DNA of 10,331 nucleotides, from positions 1-10,331 of the forward strand of contig CAMDAY010000061.1 in the NCBI GenBank assembly GCA_945888895.1, given 5' to 3'. Shown piece by piece: positions 5,608-10,331 of the stretch. The stretch comes from Dehalococcoides mccartyi. Its GTDB lineage: Bacteria; Chloroflexota; Dehalococcoidia; UBA2979. The notes beneath the pieces are model-generated. The model saw only the letters and a program-made list of their open reading frames with translations, had not been told where the DNA came from and made no database searches. Made by a program: the position numbers and the translations under genes. Within the stretch, counting starts at the first letter, position 1. Each line of letters opens with the position of its first letter.

Positions 5608-6630
5608 ATGAGTCGACGAGCATGGCTGCGTTGGGCGAAGTTCGCGGTAGCAGCACTGCTACTCATCGTCGCATCCTGGGCTGCAACCCGCCCGCTCCTC
5701 GCCGCCACGATCGAGGACGACGGCTACGCCGGCGTCACCTCGGACCTCGCATCGTTCAACCTCCGGGTGTTCGAGGGCGGCGACGGTGTCACCTCGATCG
5801 AGCTCGGAGCGCCACCGAAGGCGTTCCCCAACTCATGCCTGACGCTCGGGAACATCGCGCTAGAGGGCGTGGTGTTCAACCGCGGCCGCCTCACGACCAT
5901 CGCCTCCGACATCACCTTCAACGACCCGAGCACGGGCGAACTGCGCGTCCTGCGGATCAGCGGGCGCGTCTACCGTGACGGGATCGTCACCGGAGACATC
6001 TCGATCTCCGGCTTCGCGAACCAGGAAGGCATCACCTGCACGCCGCGCTCGTTCTCATGGATCGCGATCGCGCGAGTGACGAACGAGGTGCCGATCGCCG
6101 GGGCGAGATACCAGGGAACGATGATCGCCGGTCAGACCCTTGGTGCATTGAGCGAGAGTGGCGCGGCCTCGCTCTCGATCACCGCCGACGGCCAGTCGAT
6201 GACCGGCTTCGCGCTGACCCCCACGCAGGCCTGTGCGGCGACCGACTTCGCGACTACCGTCGCCCCGCTGACGTCCGGCCTCGCATCGCTGAGGGAGGAG
6301 CGCCCCGACGCTCCCGGGATCGCCTTCGCTGAGTACCGGGTCGCGATCGCGGGACGTAGCGCCCTCGGTGCCTACGTCATCGACCGCGACAAGGCCGGCT
6401 GCGCGCCGCTGGCGGGCATTTTCATCGCGGAGCCATCGAGCACCTCGACCACCGCACCGACGGGCACCGCAGCCGCCACGCCGCCGCCTGCGGGCGCCCT
6501 CCCCGGCACCCTCGCCGCCCCGCCTGTGTTCCCTCCGACAGGTGCGCGGCTCGCGCAGGTGGTGTTCACCGGTGGCACCGTCTCGCAGCTGGACACTGCG
6601 CTGAACAACGCGAACGCCAGCGACGCATGA
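5608..6630 (+). CDS. Secreted protein of unknown function, ended early by in-frame TGA
   Basis: ATG at 5608 follows GGGGAGG (5596-5602). Residues 1-33 form a signal peptide or anchor (RRAWLRW, hydrophobic 11-26, then LLAA). A mature beta-rich domain follows (about 34-280) with four scattered cysteines (NSCLTL, GITCTP, QACAAT, AGCAPL) that may form two disulfides. A Thr/Ala/Pro linker (about 283-320) leads into a small C-terminal domain starting ARLAQVVFTGGTVSQLDTAL. The TGA at 6628-6630 cuts this domain after ASDA. The same frame continues past the TGA with 42 coding-like codons to TAA, so the intact protein would be about 383 residues. From memory, similar C-terminal domains in related bacteria have a Trp near this point, so TGG to TGA is the simplest history. 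No enzyme motif is recognised. Confidence 0.8.
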   Translation: MSRRAWLRWAKFAVAALLLIVASWAATRPLLAATIEDDGYAGVTSDLASFNLRVFEGGDGVTSIELGAPPKAFPNSCLTLGNIALEGVVFNRGRLTTIASDITFNDPSTGELRVLRISGRVYRDGIVTGDISISGFANQEGITCTPRSFSWIAIARVTNEVPIAGARYQGTMIAGQTLGALSESGAASLSITADGQSMTGFALTPTQACAATDFATTVAPLTSGLASLREERPDAPGIAFAEYRVAIAGRSALGAYVIDRDKAGCAPLAGIFIAEPSSTSTTAPTGTAAATPPPAGALPGTLAAPPVFPPTGARLAQVVFTGGTVSQLDTALNNANASDA

Positions 6631-6759
6631 GCGCAGTCCGCGAACGGCACGTTCTTTCTGTACATCGTGGGCGCCCCGGCGTTCGTGAACGTCCCGTTCC
6701 GCGAGGCGTTCCCGTCGGGGTTCACCACCACGACCGCCCTCACCGTGACGGGGCGCTAA
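6631..6759 (+). pseudogene. Stranded C-terminal coding segment after the TGA
   Basis: Forty-two sense codons in the frame of the upstream gene, then TAA at 6757-6759. The peptide contains GTFFLYIVGAPAFVNVPF and a Thr-rich end (FTTTTALTVTGR). It has the alternating hydrophobic strands and GAPAF turn expected to complete the domain begun before the TGA. It has no start codon with an RBS of its own; the ATG overlapping the TGA (6627) opens a different frame with poor composition. It is either dead sequence after a nonsense mutation or is expressed by readthrough. Confidence 0.7.
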
Positions 6760-6801
6760 CTCCGGGACCGACGCCGATACCCGCAGCGCCACTGACATTC
6801 C

Positions 6802-6825
6802 AAGCCCCCAGGGAGGGCTTCTTGT
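6802..6825 (+). terminator. Terminator-like hairpin after the second stop
   Basis: AAGCCC (6802-6807) pairs with GGGCTT (6815-6820) over a 7-nt loop, followed by CTTGT. It lies 42 nt beyond the TAA at 6759 and just before the -35 of the next operon. The stem is short and the U-run poor, so this is a moderate call. Confidence 0.45.
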
Positions 6826-6850
6826 CACGCCCGTTAATGAGATATAGTAT
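6822..6850 (+). promoter_or_regulatory. Promoter of the metal ABC importer operon
   Basis: A -35 TTGTCA (6822-6827) and a -10 TAGTAT (6845-6850) are 17 nt apart; an overlapping TATAGT (6843-6848) is the alternative -10. The local AT-richness stands out from the surrounding sequence. The region sits 41 bp before the ATG of the substrate-binding protein. Confidence 0.6.
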
Positions 6851-6870
6851 CGCCTTCTTGAGACTACATA
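6838..6870 (+). promoter_or_regulatory. Possible metalloregulator site
   Basis: TGAGATATAGTATC (from 6838) and TGAGACTACATATC (from 6859) are imperfect direct repeats 21 bp apart, two helical turns, overlapping the -10 and the start region. The first contains the small inverted repeat GATA-TAG-TATC. This is where a Zur-, MntR- or DtxR-type repressor would sit, but it does not match a consensus I can name. Confidence 0.3.
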
Positions 6871-6890
6871 TCATCGGATGGAGGTTCGTT

Positions 6891-7802
6891 ATGTCCCAAT
6901 CGTTCCTGAGTCCCTTCGGGTTCCTCGTTCTCGCCGCCGCGACAGCGCTGGGCGTGGCCTGCTCCGACAACGAACAGCCCGCCCGCCCCGATGTGGTCGC
7001 GACCACATCGATCGTCACCGCGCTCACGAAGGCGGTCGCGGGAAACGAGGTGACCATCGGCACGATCGTCGGTCCGGGCATCGACCCGCATGAGTACGAA
7101 GCCTCCGCGGATGACGCCGCACGCATCGGGGCCGCGCGCCTCGTGCTGCGCAACGGCATCGGCCTCGACGCGTCGCTCGACAAGGTGATCGCGAGCAGCG
7201 GCCAGAAGGTCGTCGTGACGGTCACGGACGGCATACAGTTGCGCCGCGGCGAAAGCGAAGATGGTCACCCCGAGGATGACCCGCACGTCTGGCACAACCC
7301 GATGAACGCGAAGATCATGGTGGCCGCGATCGTAACGGCGCTGAGCTCTGCTTTCCCGGACAAGGCCTCGGCGTTCGCGAAGAACGCTGCCGACTACGGT
7401 GCCAAGCTCGACACTACCGACGCTGAGATCAAACGGCTGATCGAGGGCGTCCCCACCGCGAACCGGAAGATGGTCACGAACCACGACGCCTTCGGCTACT
7501 TCATCGAACGCTACGGACTGACGTACGTCGGCGCGGTGATCCCCAGCGTCAGCACCGCGGGCGAGGCTTCGGCGAAGGAGCTCGCGGAGTTGCAGGTGAC
7601 GATCAAGCGCGAAGGCGTCAAGGCGATCTTCGCGGAGAGCTCGGTGGAGCCGAAGGTGGCACGAGAGATCGCGAAGGACACGAAGATCGCCATCGTTGAC
7701 GACCTGTACGGCGACTCGCTCGGCAAGCCCCGCTCCGGTGCGGACACCGTGGACGGCATGCTGCTGAGCAACGCACGCAAGATCGCGAATGCGCTGAAAT
7801 GA
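6891..7802 (+). CDS. Metal (zinc/manganese-type) ABC transporter substrate-binding lipoprotein
   Basis: 303 residues of the cluster A-I (ZnuA/TroA/PsaA) family. Upstream in-frame ATGs exist, but GGAGG (6880-6884) sits 6 nt before ATG 6891 and a lipoprotein signal begins there: hydrophobic 9-23, then GVAC with Cys24 as probable lipidation site. Probable metal ligands are His67 (DPHEYE), His132 (DPHVWHNP), His198 (VTNHDAFGYF) and Asp275 (YGDSLG). A third His instead of Glu is the pattern of zinc-type/TroA proteins, while Mn-type PsaA has Glu; that is family knowledge. A short acidic/His loop precedes His132 (ESEDGHPEDD), a small version of the His-rich loop of ZnuA. The protein would capture the ion outside the membrane and deliver it to the permease encoded downstream. 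Its stop overlaps the next start (ATGA). Confidence 0.93.
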   Translation: MSQSFLSPFGFLVLAAATALGVACSDNEQPARPDVVATTSIVTALTKAVAGNEVTIGTIVGPGIDPHEYEASADDAARIGAARLVLRNGIGLDASLDKVIASSGQKVVVTVTDGIQLRRGESEDGHPEDDPHVWHNPMNAKIMVAAIVTALSSAFPDKASAFAKNAADYGAKLDTTDAEIKRLIEGVPTANRKMVTNHDAFGYFIERYGLTYVGAVIPSVSTAGEASAKELAELQVTIKREGVKAIFAESSVEPKVAREIAKDTKIAIVDDLYGDSLGKPRSGADTVDGMLLSNARKIANALK

Positions 7803-8545
7803 CGGGGCCGGCCTCGTCGAACGCTGGCAGCCTCCTCGTGCGTGATCTCGAGGTTGGCTACGGGGCGGGCTTCGCGCTGCCTGCGATGACGTTCGAGGTG
7901 GCCCGGGGCGAGGTTGTCGGGATCATCGGGCCGAACGGCAGCGGGAAGAGCACGCTGCTCAAGGGCATCGCGCGCGTGCTGCCGCTCTCCGGTGGCCAGG
8001 TGCTCATCGGCGGCCAGGACATCGGACGGATCGCGGGGCGCGTCGCGTACGTGCCGCAGCGTGAGGACGTGAACTGGGACTTCCCGGCAACGGCACTGGA
8101 TGTGGTGCTCATGGGGCGCTACCGCCGCACCGGCTGGTTCCGCCGCCCGGATCGCGCCAGCCGCGCGCTAGCGCACGAGGCCCTCGGTCGGCTGGGGCTG
8201 GACGGCATGGGCGATCGCCACATCAGCCAGTTCTCCGGGGGACAACAGCAACGCATCTTCCTCGCGCGCGCCCTCGTGCAGGAGCCGCTGGTGTTGCTCC
8301 TCGACGAGCCCTTCACCGGGATCGACGCCGCAAACCGCACGCTCTTGCACGAGCTCATCGCCGAGCTGGCGCGCACTGGCGTGATCGTCCTGATGGCGAC
8401 GCACGACCTCGACGAGGTGAGCTCGATCTGCTCGTCGGTGTGCTGCCTGAATCACCGGCTGGTTGCCTTCGGTCCAACCGCGACCACGTACACGCCGGAG
8501 ACGATCCGCGCCACCTTCGGCGGGCAGATCGCGGTGTTCTCATGA
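7799..8545 (+). CDS. Metal ABC transporter ATP-binding protein
   Basis: 248 residues, full length. Walker A is GPNGSGKST (44-52), the Q-loop Gln is in YVPQRE (87), the signature is SGGQQQR (146-152), Walker B is LVLLLDEP (164-171) and the H-loop is ATHDLDE (His202), so all catalytic elements are intact. The stretch after the Q-loop (VNWDFPATALDVVLMGRYRR) is typical of the ZnuC/MntB-like ATPases that pair with ABC-3 permeases. It would form the cytoplasmic homodimer that powers import. It starts inside the stop codon of the binding protein (ATGA, 7799-7802) and ends inside the start of the permease (ATGA, 8542-8545), so the three genes are translationally coupled. Confidence 0.95.
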   Translation: MTGPASSNAGSLLVRDLEVGYGAGFALPAMTFEVARGEVVGIIGPNGSGKSTLLKGIARVLPLSGGQVLIGGQDIGRIAGRVAYVPQREDVNWDFPATALDVVLMGRYRRTGWFRRPDRASRALAHEALGRLGLDGMGDRHISQFSGGQQQRIFLARALVQEPLVLLLDEPFTGIDAANRTLLHELIAELARTGVIVLMATHDLDEVSSICSSVCCLNHRLVAFGPTATTYTPETIRATFGGQIAVFS

Positions 8546-9447
8546 TCGAGTTGCTCGCCGAGCCGTGGCAGTACGGCTTCTTCCAGCGTGCGATGCTCCA
8601 GGTATCGATCGTCGGTGTGCTCTGCGGCCTGATCGGCTGCTTCGTCGTGCTGCGCGGGCTGGCGTTCATTGGCGACGCGCTGGCCCATGCGGTGTTCCCG
8701 GGCGTCGTGCTGTCCTACCTCGCGGGCCGCAGCATCCTCATCGGCGCGTTCATCTTCGGCGGCATCGCAGCGCTCGCCATCGGCCTCCTCTCGAGGAGCA
8801 AGCGCGTCAGCGAAGACTCGGCGATCGGGGTGATCTTCGCTGCGTTCTTCGCCTTCGGCGTCGTGCTGATCAGCCGGCAGACCACGATCCGTCGTGACCT
8901 CGGCTCGCTGCTGTTCGGGAGCGTGGTGGGCGTCTCGAACGAGGATGTCATCGCGACGCTGATCATCGGCGGCATCGTGGTCTTCGTGCTGTTCCTGTTC
9001 CTCAAGGAGTTCACTCTGATCGCATTCGACGCGACACTGGCCACGTCGCTCGGCTACCCGGTGTTCCGGCTCGACCTGGCTCTGCTGATGCTGGTCTCTG
9101 CGACGATCGTGGTCAGTCTTCAGACGGTGGGAAACATCCTGATCCTTGCGCTGATCGTCACACCGCCCGCCACCGCGCGGCTGCTGACCGACCGACTGGA
9201 TCGAATGCTCGCGTTGAGCACCGCGATCGCACTGGGCAGCGGCGTCACGGGGCTGTATCTGTCGTACTACGCGCGGTCAGCCGCCGGCGGCACGATCGTG
9301 CTCACAGCGACGGCGTGCTTCCTGCTCGCCCTCGTCTTCGCGCCGGACCACGGACTGCTCGCCTCGCGACTGCGCGGGCGTCACCACGTCCACCACTACC
9401 ACCCGGCGAGCGAACCGCCCGACGCGACGCAAAACCACGACGCGTAG
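8542..9447 (+). CDS. Metal ABC transporter permease (ABC-3 family)
   Basis: 301 residues with about eight or nine hydrophobic segments and the ABC-3 landmarks RGLAFIGDALAHAVFPGVVL (residues 38-57) and GNILILALIVTPPATARLL (about 197-215). I start it at ATG 8542, which overlaps the ATPase stop; the longer frame from 8440 lies within the ATPase gene and is not needed. The C-terminus is unusual: after the last helix comes a hydrophilic tail, RGRHHVHHYHPASEPPDATQ, ending NHDA, with five histidines in seven positions (HHVHHYH, 281-287). The tail is predicted cytoplasmic and could bind the imported metal or sense its level; that is inference. With the binding protein and ATPase it makes a complete importer. 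A stem-loop overlaps its stop codon. Confidence 0.93.
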   Translation: MIELLAEPWQYGFFQRAMLQVSIVGVLCGLIGCFVVLRGLAFIGDALAHAVFPGVVLSYLAGRSILIGAFIFGGIAALAIGLLSRSKRVSEDSAIGVIFAAFFAFGVVLISRQTTIRRDLGSLLFGSVVGVSNEDVIATLIIGGIVVFVLFLFLKEFTLIAFDATLATSLGYPVFRLDLALLMLVSATIVVSLQTVGNILILALIVTPPATARLLTDRLDRMLALSTAIALGSGVTGLYLSYYARSAAGGTIVLTATACFLLALVFAPDHGLLASRLRGRHHVHHYHPASEPPDATQNHDA

Positions 9448-9461
9448 CCTGGGGGCTACGC
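9442..9461. terminator. Stem-loop between convergent genes
   Basis: GCGTAGCC (9442-9449) pairs perfectly with GGCTACGC (9454-9461) over a TGGG loop. The permease TAG stop lies within the first arm. The gap to the convergent response regulator is only 31 bp. U-runs are poor on both strands, so it may act bidirectionally with partial efficiency. Confidence 0.55.
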
Positions 9462-9478
9462 TACCCGCTCGATGTCTT

Positions 9479-10264
9479 CTAGTTCCGCACGAACTCGCGC
9501 GAGCCGCGGGTGATCAGGTCGCGCGACACCGGGGGCGCCGGGACAACCTCTGCGGCCACGAAGATCGCCTGCTCGCCGTCGACCTGCGACTGGAACCGGT
9601 AGCCGTACTGGCGCACGGTCTGCACGAACTTCGGGTTCGCCGGGTCATCCTCGATGCGCTGGCGGAGCCAGTGGACATGGACGTCCAGCGTGCGCGTCTG
9701 ACCCTCGTACGAGTAGCCCCACACCGCGTCCAGCACCTCGTGTCGTGAGCACACGCGGTTCTGGTTCCGCGCGAGGAAACGGAGGACCTCGAACACCTTC
9801 GGCGGCAGTGTGATCAACTCCCCGCGCTTGCGCACCTCGTGCCGCGTCTCGTCGATGACGAGCGCGTAGCGATCGAGGTCTTGAGGCGTGGCGATCGGTA
9901 CGGGCGCGGAGCGGCGCATCACGGCCGCGATGCGCGCGAGGAGCTGACGCATGGAGAACGGCTTGGTGACGTAGTCGTCCGCGCCCAGCTCCAGCGCCAT
10001 GACTTGGTCCGCGTCCGCGTCGCGCGCGCTGAGCACGACCACGGGAACCTCCGACTCGCGTCGCAGCACACGCAGGACGTCGATACCGGACATGCTTGGC
10101 AACATCAGGTCGAGGACGAGCAGGTCGAATGGAGTCTCGCGCGCGAGCTTCAGTGCCTCGGCGCCGTCGTGGGCAACGGTGACTTCGTGTCCGGCCTTCT
10201 TCAGCTGGTAGCTAACAACTTCTGCGATCGCGGGGTCGTCTTCGACGACCATGGTGAGCGGCAA
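9479..10264 (-). CDS. OmpR/PhoB-family response regulator
   Basis: 261 residues. The receiver domain (about 1-117) has the acidic pair ED-D (9-10), phosphoacceptor Asp52 (LLVLDLMLP), switch Ser in VVLSA (79) and Lys in VTKPF (101). A winged-helix DNA-binding domain (about 128-225) carries LPPKVFEVLRFLARNQNRV, then SYEGQTRTLDVHVHWLRQRI and FVQTVRQYGYRF. Both are intact, so phosphorylation-controlled DNA binding is expected. About 35 further residues (QVDGEQAIFVAAEVVPAPPV and onward) exceed the usual family end. The start is TTG 10262-10264, with GGAGG 6 nt upstream; the first ATG (10252) is 18 nt from the RBS and would clip the first beta strand. No histidine kinase lies downstream on this strand; it may be upstream of the window or unlinked. 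The target is unknown. Confidence 0.93.
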   Translation of the reverse strand: MPLTMVVEDDPAIAEVVSYQLKKAGHEVTVAHDGAEALKLARETPFDLLVLDLMLPSMSGIDVLRVLRRESEVPVVVLSARDADADQVMALELGADDYVTKPFSMRQLLARIAAVMRRSAPVPIATPQDLDRYALVIDETRHEVRKRGELITLPPKVFEVLRFLARNQNRVCSRHEVLDAVWGYSYEGQTRTLDVHVHWLRQRIEDDPANPKFVQTVRQYGYRFQSQVDGEQAIFVAAEVVPAPPVSRDLITRGSREFVRN

Positions 10265-10270
10265 CGGCGC

Positions 10271-10275
10271 CCTCC
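10271..10275 (-). promoter_or_regulatory. Shine-Dalgarno deciding the TTG start of the response regulator
   Basis: GGAGG on the minus strand, 6 nt from TTG 10264 but 18 nt from the first ATG. It fixes the start at the rare TTG codon. Confidence 0.75.
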
Positions 10276-10331
10276 AAGGGTTTGATACGTGTTTCTCACT
10301 GGAGTATCCGCGTCGCGTGTAAGCGTGCCGT

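Noticed and set aside
6628..6630. TGA recoded genome-wide as Trp, or as selenocysteine
   Set aside because: TGA ends the binding protein and the ATPase at tight ATGA junctions, so it is a stop here. Only a 3-bp CCG/CGG hairpin lies just downstream, not a convincing SECIS element.
6627..6890. Longer start for the metal-binding lipoprotein from ATG 6627
   Set aside because: It would add 88 residues without a signal peptide across a terminator-like hairpin and a promoter. The lipoprotein signal and GGAGG place the start at 6891.
8440..8541. Upstream extension of the permease
   Set aside because: The added codons overlap the ATPase gene and do not look like membrane protein; the ATGA overlap start at 8542 is typical.

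Overview
The window reads as chromosome of a GC-rich free-living bacterium. Gene order, strong Shine-Dalgarno sequences, GTG and TTG starts, a glycine-rich RRM protein and GC-rich foldback repeats would fit a Chloroflexota (Dehalococcoidia-like) or actinobacterial lineage. That placement is inference, since no rRNA or other marker gene is present. I see no phage, CRISPR, IS or tRNA.

Left part (1-3607), all minus strand: the start of a transglutaminase-family protein cut by the window edge; a 70-residue hypothetical; a probable 64-residue cysteine-containing protein; and a glycine-rich RRM RNA-binding protein. Then comes a gene-free stretch of about 520 bp holding an 18-bp perfect palindrome and two inverted copies of a GC-rich repeat. 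An SRPBCC protein and a limonene-monooxygenase-like LLM flavin oxidoreductase follow as a probable two-gene unit.

Middle part (3608-6820): a secreted, C-terminally anchored protein with repeated QCNG modules (minus strand) is divergent from an unrecognised 154-residue cytoplasmic protein (plus strand). The latter has a strong RBS and a textbook intrinsic terminator. Next is a secreted protein of unknown function whose reading frame is interrupted by an in-frame TGA. Coding-like sequence continues in the same frame for 42 more codons to a TAA, and a terminator-like hairpin follows that second stop, not the first.

Right part (6821-10331): a complete three-gene metal ABC importer operon (substrate-binding lipoprotein, ATPase, permease) with a recognisable promoter and both junctions made of ATGA overlaps. 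The binding protein has the His-His-His-Asp ligand pattern of zinc/TroA-type proteins, and the permease ends in a histidine-rich tail. A convergent OmpR/PhoB-type response regulator with a TTG start and an unusual C-terminal extension closes the window. The two ATGA junctions show that TGA is a normal stop in this genome, so the TGA in the secreted protein is best read as a nonsense mutation or local readthrough, not a variant code.
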